64,000 nucleotides of DNA from Paguma larvata (lineage: Eukaryota > Chordata > Mammalia > Carnivora > Viverridae), in assembly GCA_030068075.1 (NCBI GenBank), contig CM057831.1, positions 13,497,370 through 13,561,369 of the forward strand, written 5' to 3'. Of this stretch, positions 47,588-58,234 are shown in pieces. The notes under the pieces were generated by a model. The model was not told the DNA's origin, did not search any database, and saw nothing but the letters and a program-made list of their open reading frames with translations. Every line of letters starts with the position of its first letter. Position 1 is the stretch's first letter. A program made the translations under genes and the position numbers.

Positions 47588-48309
47588 CTTTCATTCAATC
47601 TCCCTCACGTAGAACCTGATGAAGATGCTGTTACCGAAGGCTTGCCTGTTTCTCTTCTATCTTCAAGTCTGGAATCGATGTTCCAAGAGCTAAAATCTTT
47701 GAGCTGGAGGGAACCTTGGCATCATCTAGCTGAGGGTGAAAGCCTACGCTGCAGATAAGTCTAAGACGGGCATAGAACTCAAAGGGCAGGGAGTGGTGTT
47801 TGCAGAGAAGTCTTCCTGGGGTGGTTGACTTCTGTGTAGAATCTTCAAAGAGGGGCAGAAGTTGATAGGAAGTGGAGGAGGGGAGGTTGTTTAACAAGGA
47901 AATGTGCAAGCACCGCATGTTCTAAGACACAGGAACATAGAATGGCTAAAGGCTCGGGTGTCAGGAGGGAAGTCGAGATAAGGCTAGATACAGGAAGAAT
48001 TTCAGAAAAGAAAAAGTCACGCAGACATTTAAAGATGTTTCCAGCATTTTAGGAACACGAATTTCCTTACCCACGTTGAATGCCCTGAAGTGAACGGTGA
48101 GGACACATACCGTCTTTTCCAAAATAGATGGTTAGTTTGATGCTGTTTACATCAGGGTCTCAAAGTCTGAGTTATTTATTTATTTTTAATGACTTAATCT
48201 GAATTCTCATATCAGAGCCTTCCACCATATTTCCAACAAGCATTTCATGTAGCTTGGATACGTCCAATGCCAAGGAGCACAATGCTGCCAGAGGCAACTC
48301 ATTTGATCC
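47588..48309. other. Unassigned intergenic sequence
   Basis: No gene or repeat family was recognised. Confidence 0.45.
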
Positions 48310-49985
48310 TTTTTAAATTTATTTTTTAATCGAGGTATAATTACATACAGTAAAACACACAGACCTTAAGCGTACACTCTGAAACATTTTGACAAATATA
48401 CCTGTGTATCCAAGTGCAGAAAATCAAAGTGATTTTGATCGAAATCACTGATCGAAATGCATAAAACTGCCATCACGCAGAAAAATTTCCCATGATCCTT
48501 ATCATCCTGCCACAGGGAGACGCGATTCCGATTTCTATTCCCACAGATTAATTTTGCCTTCTCCCTGACTTCCCGTAAGTGGAATTACTCCGTGGGTGGA
48601 CTCTTGTCTGGCTTTTTTTTTTTCACAGAACATAGTATTTTTGAGATTCGTCTATGTTGCTGTGGGTAGTCACAGTATTCGTTGCTGGTCAATATCCCAC
48701 TGCACGAGCTACCTCCATTTCTGTATCCATTCTGCTACAGCTGGACATAGGCATTGTTTCCAAATTCTGGCTTTTAGAAATAACGTCACAGTGAAGATTC
48801 CTATACTGCTTTCTGCGGATATGAGATTGCATTTCTTTTGGAATTCGTAGATGACAAAATAGGTGAATCTATGTAAGAAAATGCCAGCGTTCCAAAGTGG
48901 TAATACCATTTTACGCTTTCGGCTCAGGTCATGAGCTCGCAGTGTGTGAGTTCGAGCCCCAGTGTCGGGCTCTGTGCTGACGGCTCAGAGCCTGGAGCCT
49001 GCTTCGGATTCTGTGTCTCCCCCCTGTCTCTGTCTCTCGCTTTCTCTCGGCCCCTCCCCCTTGTTCGCATTCTGTCTCTGTCTCTCAAAAATAAGTAAAG
49101 TGTTAAAAAAATAGATAAACTTTAAAAAAGGAATTGAAAAAATTGAACCTTACTAATGTGTGCGCAGTGGTATCCCATTGGGGTGAATTTGCATTTTTCT
49201 ATCGGCCAAAAAGGCTGAGCACCTTTTTGATGTGCTCATTGGCCACACATACATTCTTTTTTGTAAAGTGTTTGTTCAAATCCTTTGGCCATTTAAAAAT
49301 AATGTTGGTCTTTTTATTATGGATTCGTAGGAGTTCTTTGTTCGTCATTTTTGAGTCCTTTGTCAGAGATGTGTCTTTCTCCCAGTGTGTGTCTATTCAT
49401 TTTTACTAAGTGTATTTTGATAATCAGAAAATTTAATTTTAATTAGGTTCATTAAATCTTTTCTCTTATTGTTATGTATTTTTTGTCTTCTAAGAAATCT
49501 TTGTCCATGCCAATCTTCGCAAATATATTCTCCTATGTTTTCTTCTAGAAAGTTTATAGCTCAGCCTTTACATTTTGGTTTATGACCCATGTCATATTAA
49601 TTTCTGTATATGATGTGAAGTTGGGGCTTAGGTTCATTGATTCTGTATAAATATCATCAGTTATACAAGTACCACTTAAAACATGACTCCCTTTTCGCCA
49701 CCGAATTTCATTGGTGCCTCTGTCAAAATTCATTTCACTTGATACATGCGATTCTATTCTCGATTCTCTATTTTTTCTGTGTATTGATACCAATTCCACA
49801 CTGTCCTAATTCCCATCGCTGTACGGAAAGTCTTGAAATCACGTGGTGTAAGTCCTTCTAATTTGTTCTGTCTCAAGAGTGCGTTGACTACTTTAGGTGT
49901 TTTACATTTCTATTAAAAATTCACTATCAACCCATCAATACCTTTCAGTTTTGAAGAGCTTGATGGTTTGAAGTTCTTTTTAAAC
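48310..49985 (-). mobile_element. LINE-1 (L1M class) 3' portion, minus, with a SINE inside
   Basis: Long antisense L1 text: ttttaatcgaggtataatta, taagtggaattactccgtgg, ttgagattcgtctatgttgc, tctgtatccattctgctaca and ttccaaagtggtaataccat. After the SINE come tggtatcccattggggtgaa, gttcaaatcctttggccatt, ttctcctatgttttcttcta and agtcttgaaatcacgtggtg. It covers the 3' UTR and the end of ORF2, heavily mutated. Confidence 0.88.
48915..49120 (+). mobile_element. Can-SINE, 5' truncated
   Basis: Begins at ctttcggctcaggtcatgag. The first ~35 bp, including the A box, are absent. B box, CT part and an A-rich tail with two blocks are present. Confidence 0.92.
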
Positions 49986-50094
49986 TTGAACTTACCTCTC
50001 CTAGCTCTCCTGTAATGTGTTTGTCTACTCTAAGACTAGAGAGGCGTGTGAATATGTTTACTTCCTGTTTCACAGACGAGGCGGCATGGCGCTG

Positions 50095-50325
50095 GGGAGA
50101 AAGGTTCCCAGTATGGAGTCAGTCATCCAGAGGTTTCAGTGTTGACCCTGGTTTTAGGTTTTCCACAAGTAACTCATTGTCTCCGATCTTCAGTGCCTCT
50201 GTCAGTGAAAGGAAAATAATTTCCACCCTACAGGATTGCTTTGAGAATCTGAGAGAGTACATATAAAGCACCGATCCCAGCTCAGGTCTTGGCACATAAT
50301 AGACACGAAAGACTATTTAAAGGTG
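50095..50325 (+). mobile_element. MIR SINE remnant
   Basis: Sense order: acaagtaactcattgtctcc, gatcttcagtgcctctgtca, ctacaggattgctttgagaa, aaagcaccgatcccagctca and cttggcacataatagacacg. Confidence 0.68.
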
Positions 50326-51339
50326 GTGATTGTTATTATAAACGTTTAAAGACGATGGTTGAGCTGGTCCTGCCAAACCTCCATTTTAGGTTAAATACCC
50401 CTAGTTTTTCAACTTTTTCATAAAATAGGATTCCCAGACATTGCTCTCACCAGTTATATTTGAAATATGTAAAAATCAGTAAGACACGGGGGCAGTGACC
50501 TAGAAGAGACACCGGCCACTGGGCAGGATCAGGATCTGGAGGGCCCCTGGTGGTCCAGGCATCCATCGATCTTTTATTCCCCGGATCCTAGGGGACGTCC
50601 GTGGTGACTGGGACAGGGGAGGCTGGGGGTGGCGCTCAGAGCAGTGACTCTTTGGCAGTGGATATGCAAGTCTTTCAATGTTTTTAGAACCGGAGCATCA
50701 GTACTGCAGACTGGCTCCGGATTCTCAGCCCTCTTCTCTCCATTACTGCTCTCTACCTTTGGAAGGGACTCATCCTTGTTTCCCAGCATGGTTTCCCCTA
50801 CGAGAAGCGAAGAGAACCTCTGAGGGGCACACGGATGCTCGGAACCATGCCTCTGCCTCCCGACATCCCTTGCAGGTAGGTGTGGCCACATGACCAAGTC
50901 CCGGCAAAGGGGGTGTGAGCAGAAGCCCATGGGTGCACTTCGACGCTGTGCCTTTTCTCCCTCCCGCTGTCGGGAAGGAGCCTCTGCCTCTGAGCATCGC
51001 GGACCTCGCAAAGGAGACACCCTAGGAGGGCGGGGCAAGGACACAGAAGCAGCCTGAGCTCCCGACAGCTTTGCAAGAGCAAGGCTGACACACCGTCGAA
51101 GGTGAGAAATCAGCTGTCTGCGTCAGGGTAGCGGTCTGGGGCCCCGTGGCAGGCAGCCGAGATTTTATCACAGCTCACGCACAGATCCTGAGAACACTGC
51201 GTGACCCGCTGTTCCCAGCCTCACCCTAGTTTTCCGACTGCTCCCTGAAATTGACTTGAGTCAGTTCGGCGCTGCTTCATCATTAGTTCTTTTTAAGAGC
51301 AAAGGGGTAGCTGCCAAGTCAGAGCAGGTATACGGGTTA
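50326..51339. other. Unassigned intergenic sequence
   Basis: No gene or repeat family was recognised. Overlapping open frames on both strands at 50574-51091 show no domain and no splice context. Confidence 0.45.
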
Positions 51340-51715
51340 GTTACTTCCTGTTCTGGGCTGAATTGTGCCCACCTGCAAATTTGTAGGTTAAAGTCCCAAC
51401 TCCCCGTACCTGGGGAACGTAACCATACTTGGAGACAAGGTTTTTAAAGAGACAGTTACATTCAAATAAGGCCTTTAGGGTGAGCCCTCGTCTAATAGGT
51501 CTGGTGTCCTTAGAAGAGGAAGAAACTCCAGGGTTGACCATGCAGAGAAAGGATGACCGTGTGAGGACACAGTGAGAAGGCAACCATCTAGAAGCCCCAG
51601 AAGTAATCAACCTTGTAGACCCCTTGATCTTGGACTTCCGGTCTCCAGATCTGTGAGAAAATAAATTTCTGTTGTTGGCGCTGCCCACGGTGGCCCCAGG
51701 AAACTAACACTCTGC
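51340..51715 (+). mobile_element. MLT/MaLR-type LTR
   Basis: Sense order: ttctgggctgaattgtgccc, taggttaaagtcccaactcc, gtaaccatacttggagacaa, caaataaggcctttagggtg, tctggtgtccttagaagagg, ccttgatcttggacttccgg, gagaaaataaatttctgttg. Confidence 0.85.
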
Positions 51716-52097
51716 CAGGAAGCTCATGGCCGGATTTTAAGGACAGCAAACCTCACGATGGATTCTGCCATGCTTGCAGACACTCATTCATCGTTTATTG
51801 GAAACGGCAGATTTTTTAGGCGATCTCCCCGTACTTTACTTGAATGTGCTCTACTAGGGGCAGACACAACATTCCGGCGGCAACATATTCACTAAAACTG
51901 TCTGGAACAGGCAACGGGAGTCCTCAGAAGCAGGCACACGGGACCATTTAGAGAACAAGATTCTGTGGCCGTCTCTGAAGTTACAGGACTTGTGTCCCTG
52001 TTCGCCTGTTCACGCGATGGATGGGTGGGTCTATAAAATATTTGTGACAAGTCATTTATCTTGAATATTTCTGAATTCGCTAACGAATCCCTCCCCC
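51716..52097. other. Unassigned intergenic sequence
   Basis: No gene or repeat family was recognised. Confidence 0.45.
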
Positions 52098-52320
52098 CCT
52101 TTTTTTTTAATGTAATGTTTATTTTTGAGAGAGAGAGAGAGACAGTGACAGAGACAGAGACAGACGACAGCCAGGGAAGGAGAAGAGAAAGGGGGAGACA
52201 GAATCTAAAGCAGACTCCAGGCTCCACGCTGACAGCCCAGAGCCCGATGCAGGGCTCGAACTCACGAACCTCTAGATCATGACCTGAGCTGAAGTCGGAC
52301 CTGAGCCACCCAGGTGTCCC
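52098..52320 (-). mobile_element. Can-SINE, minus
   Basis: Tail side tttttaatgtaatgtttatt, GA-rich body with gacagagaca repeats, head gagccacccaggtgtccc. A few bases between ggacc and tgagcc are lost in the A-box region. Confidence 0.92.
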
Positions 52321-52879
52321 AGGAGAGCCCATCTTTAATACTCAGTAAGCTAATTAACAAGCCACAAATGAAAATCCATTTTTTAACGTTTTTATGCTAA
52401 TTAGTAAAAAAAAAATCACTTATATAGCTTGAAATTAGAATAACCAAAACATCGGTAATGGGTACCTTCTGAGGGATGGGCTTTCTGATTTGGATGCTAG
52501 CTTACACTTCCCCCCACTCCTTGAGCGTGAATTTCTGATCGCTCAGGGTGCCCTCAGACTAACCCAGCAGTATTTCATTGTCTAGGCTGAAGTACCTTTA
52601 ATAAATTACAGGCATGAATATTTCCATCGAAGGAGGGTCTTTAGTTCTAGAGGAGAAGCCCTCCTCATGTATTTTACTTTACACACTCTGCTACGACACA
52701 CAGATTATGTGGGTTTTCCACACATCGAGCCATTCTGTGATGCCAGGTGGTTAAACCGTTTAATTCGGTCCAAACACCACCTACTTAGAGGCAGCAGCAG
52801 ATCCCACCGGTCAAGGGTGCAGACAGCCCTCCCCCCAACTTAAGATACAAATCGAAAGCCTAGTTTGTCCCCTGTGCTT
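52321..52879. other. Unassigned intergenic sequence
   Basis: No gene or repeat family was recognised. Confidence 0.45.
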
Positions 52880-53540
52880 CTGACCAGCCGACTGTAGATT
52901 GCAGGTGCCCACAACCCCCTCCTCTGGTCTGACTCGTTGGCTCGCAGAATTCAGGAAGATGTTTTACTTACTAGGTTACCGGTTTATTACAAAAGGATAC
53001 CATTCAGGAACAGCCAAATGAAGAGACGCAGGGGGTAAAGCATGGGGGAAGGGTTTAGGGAGTAAGGTATGGGGGAAGGGTTTAGGGAGGAAGGTATGGG
53101 GGAAGGGTTTGGAACTTCCTTGTGCTCTCTGCGTGCGTTCATATTTCCATGTGTTCACCGACTGGAAGCTGCCGAACCCCATCCTTTTGGGTTTATATGG
53201 AGGCTTCATTAAATAGGCACGATTAATTAAATCATTAGCCATTGGGGATTGATTTAACCTTCAGCCCCGCACTGGTTGGGACTGAAAGTTCCAACCCTTT
53301 AACTTTAGATGGTTCCCAGGCAACCACCCCTGTCCTGTCCTCAGGTTACCTAGGGGCTTTCCATCTCGTTAAGATAAACTCTTGGGGTGCTTGCACAGGG
53401 TTTGTCATGAATAACAAAAGACACATTTACTGCTCCTATCACTTAGGAAATTCCAAGGGTTTTAGGAGCTGTGTGCCAGAAATGGGTTGAAGACCAAATA
53501 TGTATTTCTTATTATCAAATCACAATCATTGCTCTCCTGT
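52880..53540 (-). mobile_element. ERVL-like LTR (family copy 3 of 3), minus
   Basis: Shares with the 22.2-kb copy the blocks accggtttattacaaaagga, ccccatccttttgggtttat, ttaaatcattagccattggg, atcacttaggaaattccaag and accaaatatgtatttcttat. It keeps more of the middle (gactgaaagttccaaccctt, aggcaaccacccctgtcctg), and it carries its own internal tandem repeat. Confidence 0.7.
53036..53110. repeat. Three tandem ~26-bp repeats inside the LTR
   Basis: Units follow the form ggtatgggggaagggttta plus gggag(t/g)aa. Copies start near 53036, 53062 and 53088, the last being incomplete. The related LTR at 22.2 kb lacks this array, so it arose in this copy. Confidence 0.92.
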
Positions 53541-54151
53541 TCATAGATGCTGGAGGCTTTTTCTTATTCCTAGTTGCTATATTGTCTGTAATTGACATTT
53601 AAACACTTCAGTATTAACAGTGTCATGTACATGTATATAAATTTAGTCCACGGGGAGGGGGGGGGCGTATAGCTTTAACAGTTGCAGGGTCCCAGTCAGG
53701 AATCCGTGCTCTAAGTGTGACCAGCAGTTGGAAGCACCGGGGGCAGGCATTCGCGCTTGCAGAAATGGCTCCCTCCACCAAGAACTTGCAATATCATTAT
53801 TTAAGTCTGAATCAGATGATGCGTTCATTAGCATATTCGAAATAGTTTTTCACTGATGAAATCAGTGCTGTCTCAGGAAGGTGGTTGGCTGGAATGGGCT
53901 TGCAGGGACAAGCTAGAAGAATCCAGCGTCCAAATGGCACGCTAACTCCAGCCCCGGGGATGTCTGGTCTTTTGTTCCTTTGCTTAATGAGCAGCTCTAT
54001 TGCCCGATGTATCTAAGAGTTTGGTAGCCTCCCCAGCCTCAGAACTCTGCTGCGTTTTCCTGGGGTCCTGGTTTTCCTGCAGGAAAAGACGACGCAGCCA
54101 GAGGAGAGCAGGGCCTGACCGCTTCTGTGTGTGTTGTGGGTGTTGGCTAAG

Positions 54152-54155
<4 letters not shown>
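53541..54155. other. Unassigned intergenic sequence
   Basis: No gene or repeat family was recognised. It contains a G-run at about 53654-53665. Confidence 0.45.

Positions 54156-54194
<39 letters not shown>
54156..54194. repeat. (TG)n dinucleotide microsatellite
   Basis: About 19 uninterrupted TG units following gaaacg. This length usually makes a locus polymorphic. Confidence 0.98.
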
Positions 54195-54195
<1 letters not shown>

Positions 54196-54359
54196 TAAGA
54201 GCCAGACCTGAGACTTGTTTTTAGAGCAATGTGTCACCTGGGGGGGGGAGGTCAAAGGGACACACATAAACCTGAATAAAACACTGACAATTGCTGAATG
54301 CCTAGCTTCATTTAGCAAGGATATCGGACCTGAATTTTTCACAATAACAATAGGTTAAG

Positions 54360-54575
54360 TGATCAAGTCTTTTGTTCAGGGTTGGAGCCCAACCCGTTTA
54401 ATCCTTTCAACTTGCCGAGGTAGGCAATTCATTTACAAGCGAAGGAAATTGGGTTCTGGGCAGGAGCCTGAGATGATCCAGGTGGTGGGTGGGAGAGCTG
54501 GGATTTAAACCCAGGTGAGCCGTTTCCCGAATGTCCAAACCAACGCCTCCTGTTTCTCTACAGTGCTCCCCGAAG
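54360..54575 (-). mobile_element. MIR SINE remnant, minus
   Basis: Reverse order: gaggtaggcaattcatttac, aagcgaaggaaattgggttc, gagctgggatttaaacccag. Confidence 0.62.
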
Positions 54576-55799
54576 CGGGTTAGCCACACACCGGCCTCTC
54601 GTTCCCTTTATGTGATGAAATGATGCCAGCATGATTAAATCCTAAAGAGGAGGCGAGGTGGAGGGTCAGCTCTGACTTTAGTGGGCAGGAAAAAGGGACA
54701 CAGTGGGTGCCCCCCTGCTGGCAGGTGACTAAGGCAGGTGGGGAGGGGGGCAGAAACCACACACTGTGCTCGGCAGACTGTGAGGTATTCCATGGCGTCA
54801 TTATCACAGAATAGCAGCCTTTTAGAATTAAGAATAGTCTTAATTTGCACTAAGTTGGGTTTTTCATTTACATAATATTCGAATGCAAAGAAACTTCATA
54901 CAAAAAAAAAAAATCCGCTGCTGATTTAGCCTTGACGTTCTTGTCGAACCACTGAAAGAGAAAGGGTTTTTCACTTAGCGCTCAGCGTTAGGGGGCCGGG
55001 CAGTTGTCGAACTCTGGCATTGCGTCAAACCCCAAATGAGAAGGTGTTTGCCTCCGAGCAGATCTGCTGGTAGGATCCAAACGCTAATCGCCGTTTCGAG
55101 AATGTATTTGGCGTGGAGGATTTAATAGAATTTGTTTAAGGGCTCAGAAAATTTTTTATGCGGGGCCTCATTAAAAGCGCTTGCAGCCTCGAGCCTGGTG
55201 GGGATGATCATTATAACAGGTGTTGATTCAGCTGATGGCACCGCAGAGAATTGCCAAGGTGACGGGTTTAGGGCCGGGAGGCAGCGAGGAGTAGGATCCG
55301 GAGTGCCCTGGGAAAGATCCCGTGTGTGGCAAGCAGGGGCCTCAGGAGGAGGTAGATGGAGCAAGCGACAGTTTGGAGCGTGTGCTGTGGTCCTGGGGAA
55401 ACTGGAGGACACTCTTGAGGCAGCATCCCCAAACCACCCCGTACCGCGGCGCCGACACGCGGCCCCGAGGCGCTGCACTCAAGGTGCACCCTACACCTTG
55501 CCTTCCCAGCCTCCATCTGAACCATAGGCACCACCCTACCTATCTGAACGCACGCCCTGCCTTTCTGCCACCCTCCTCCCGTGAAGCTTTTCCTCATTCT
55601 CTTCAGATGCATAAAATAACTTCCTGGTTCTCTTGGAAACAGCAATTTCAGTCTCTTCTCCCCACCCCCTTGAAACCACAGCTCAAAAGCAAAGTCTTCC
55701 CCAGTTCACCTTCCCCAAACCCATGGATTTTTTTTTTTTTTCCAAAGCAGCGTTTTCTGTTGTTAAAAGATAAACTGGGAGCATAGGACAGATTTTAAG
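54576..55799. other. Unassigned, repeat-poor block
   Basis: No transposable element was recognised in 1.2 kb. A short block at about 55090-55265 stands out by composition and lack of repeats. Overlapping open frames at 55122-55786 on both strands have no recognisable domain. Confidence 0.45.
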
Positions 55800-55814
55800 A
55801 GTTTGAGCAAAACT

Positions 55815-56030
55815 TGGGGCCCCTGGGTGGCTCAGTCGGTTAAGCGTCTGACTTCAGCTCAGGTCATGATCTCTCGGTTCTTGGGTTTGAGCCCCTGCTT
55901 CAGCTTCTGGGCTGACAGCTCAGAGCCCGGAGCCTGCTTTGGATTCTGTGCCTCCCTCTCTCTGCCCCTTCCCTGCTTGCACGTTTTCTCTCCTGTCTCA
56001 AAAATAATAAACATTTAAAAAAAAAAAAAA
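55815..56030 (+). mobile_element. Can-SINE
   Basis: Duplication agtttgagcaaaact at 55800-55814 and from 56031 (one extra A in the right copy). Head gggcccctgggtggctcagt. A-rich tail of more than 14 A. Confidence 0.95.
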
Positions 56031-56221
56031 AGTTTGAGCAAAAACTAACTCAAGTTGAGGAGCACCGACACGAGGTAGAGGAGCTTCTCTGCCGGGAGCT
56101 GGCGAACATACTTATATAGGGAAGGTGCGGAAGGAAAAAAAAAAAGGTAATTATTTGATTGGCTACAGCCTAAAGCCTAGTTGGCTGTTTGTGATGGGTT
56201 ATCCTTAGGTTTTGAGTTTTC

Positions 56222-56748
56222 TTTTTTTTTTTTTTTTATAGTTCTTTATTTATTTGAGAGAGAGAGATAGAGAACATGAACTGGGAGGGGCAGAGAGAGA
56301 GAGAGAGGGACACAGAGAGAGAATCCCAAGCAGGCTCTGCACTATAGTGTGGAACCCGCCTCGAGGCTCAAACCCACAAACCGTGAGGTCATGACCAGAG
56401 CCGAAATCAAGAGTCAGACACTTGCGGCACCTGGGCGGCTCAGTGGGTTAAGCCTCTGACTTAGGCTCAGGTCCTGACCTTGAAGTCACGGGTTCAGGCC
56501 CCCACGTTGGGCTCTGTGCTGACAGCTCAAAGCCTGGAGCCTGCTTCAGATTCTGTCTCCCTCTCTCTCAGCCCCTTGCCTGCTCACTTTCTCTCTCTCT
56601 CTCTCTCTCTCTCTCAAAAATAAATAAACATAAAAAAAAAATTAGATGCTTGACCTACCGCCTGCTCACTCTCTCTCTCTCTCTCAAAAATAAATAAACA
56701 TAAAAAAAAAAGTCAAACGCTTGATCGACGGAGCCACCCAGGTGCCCC
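56222..56748 (-). mobile_element. Can-SINE, minus, split by a nested plus-strand SINE
   Basis: The left part runs 56222-56424, from the poly-T side to caagagtcagacacttg. The right part (56712-56748) is gtcaaacgcttgatcgacgg, then agccacccaggtgcccc. Together they make one SINE interrupted near its head. Confidence 0.92.
56425..56711 (+). mobile_element. Nested Can-SINE with duplicated 3' tail
   Basis: Inserted in opposite orientation into the SINE above. The CT-plus-aaataaataaacat tail occurs twice, at 56579-56640 and 56661-56711. Target-like (g/a)t(c/t)a(g/a)a-n-gcttg or cacttg copies lie before, between and after (56413-56424, 56641-56652, 56712-56723). The tail and one target copy were thus duplicated as a unit, or a second truncated insertion used the same site. 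Confidence 0.9.
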
Positions 56749-56755
56749 GAGGGTT

Positions 56756-57651
56756 TGATTTCTTGAACTTGGGCGCATTTACAGGCGTCGGTCCTGCTCA
56801 CACAGGCCGCCAAAGTCTTAGAGCCACTTGGATGTCGTGGCTTCCTTACTTAATTTAACCCTGTATTCACGTATTTCTACTATTTTGGCTTCACTGTCTT
56901 CACTTTCCCCAAGCTCCTTGCAGGTAGTGGCTGGATCCTTTTGGATACGTGTTCCCTCGGTTTCCCTATCACTGGGCAGTGGCCACAACTGGTCCGTACA
57001 TAAAAGTATGTTTATGCTACACCACAAGGACTCGCTTTTCTTCCCTAGCCTGACTCAGCTGGTGCTGGCAGGAACCTCAGCTCTCTTTCTAGTCTCCTTT
57101 GTCGTGGCCACTAGGATGGGGAAATTCTGTCTCCCCAGAGCGGTAATTCAATCATTCCATCCCCTACCCCCCAGCCATTCGCTTCAACCCTGTAACCTGT
57201 AATCTATTCAGTGCCGTCCAGGGGGATAGGTCCATAAGACTGAATTATAATTTAGAAAAGGAGATAAGTACTGTTAAAAAAGACAACAGGCCCCAAATGG
57301 AGTCACTTGTGCTAAGCCCCATGCTGCCAAACTGAGACTTCATTATAATTGCAGTCTCCTCTAGGACTCGACGCTTCAACCAGTAGTTAATTTGGAATTA
57401 CCTGGTCGGCACTATTAAGGCAGCTGCGTGATAGACACACCCCCCCCCCCCACCGCTGGCCCCTAAAGAAAGGTGACCTTGCCACAAGTAATCCATTCTT
57501 TGCTTTTATGAATAACTTCCTCCCTCTGTCCCCTTCTGCCTGTATGTCCTTTAATTCGTACAGGTCTCTGGAGCTCCTTTCGGTTGGATGGACGCTGCCT
57601 GATTCATGAATCATCAAATAAAGCCAATGAGATCTTTAACATTTACTCAGT
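56756..57651. other. Unassigned intergenic sequence
   Basis: The only simple-sequence feature is a C-run at 57440-57451. The open frame at 56828-57202 (124 codons) has no known domain and no splice context. Confidence 0.45.
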
Positions 57652-57660
57652 TGCACTTTT

Positions 57661-57846
57661 TTTTTTTATGTTTATTTTTGAGGGGAGAGGGAGGGACAAA
57701 GTGAGAGGGAGACACAGAATCCGAAGCGGGCTCCAGGCTCTGAGCTGTCAGCACCGAGCCCAACACAGGGCTCAAACCCATGAACTGCGAGATCATGACC
57801 TGAGCCAAAGTTGGACGCTGAACCGACTGAGCCCCCCAGGGGCCCC
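57661..57846 (-). mobile_element. Can-SINE, minus
   Basis: Tgcactttt duplication (57652-57660, 57847-57855). Head gagccccccaggggcccc carries two substitutions. Confidence 0.94.
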
Positions 57847-57992
57847 TGCACTTTTGTTTTCCAATAGTGCTAAGATTGGTGGTCTAATGAGAGGAAGACT
57901 ATGATCACCATCTCAGGAGAGGGATATGTCAAGATCGCAGGGCTTTGGAGTGGTTGCGGGGTATCTGGGCAGAATCAAGAAGTGGCCTCTTA

Positions 57993-58218
57993 GGGGCACC
58001 TGGGTGGCTCAGTCGGTTAAGCATCTGACTTCAGCTCAGGTCATGATCTCATGGTTCATGAGTTCGAGCCCCACATCAGGCTCTGTGCTAACATCTCAGA
58101 GCCTGGAGCCTGCTTCAGATTCTGTGTCTCTCTGTCTCTCTCTGCCCCTCCCCTGCTCATGTTCTGTGTGTCTCTCTCTCAAAAAATAAAATAAACATTT
58201 AAAAAAATTAAAAAAAAA
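57993..58218 (+). mobile_element. Can-SINE, young-looking
   Basis: Perfect 16-bp duplication aagaagtggcctctta (57977-57992, 58219-58234). Near-consensus head and an A-rich tail in two blocks. It is the last Can-SINE before SORL1. Confidence 0.96.
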
Positions 58219-58234
58219 AAGAAGTGGCCTCTTA

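Noticed and set aside
54013..54342. ORF with a poly-(His-Thr) stretch
   Set aside because: It is a translation of the (TG)n/(CA)n microsatellite at 54156-54194.
7541..58189. Recurring ORFs on both strands with a shared peptide (WVAQSVK-PTSAQVMIS and SGHDLTVHEFEPHVGLC types)
   Set aside because: These look like a small protein family, but every one lies in a Can-SINE and is a frame of the SINE's tRNA-like region. There is no coding selection or promoter context.
206..58218. tRNA-like sequences with A and B boxes
   Set aside because: They are the heads of Can-SINEs, mutated and followed by CT-rich and A-rich parts. No stand-alone tRNA gene with a complete cloverleaf and terminator was seen.
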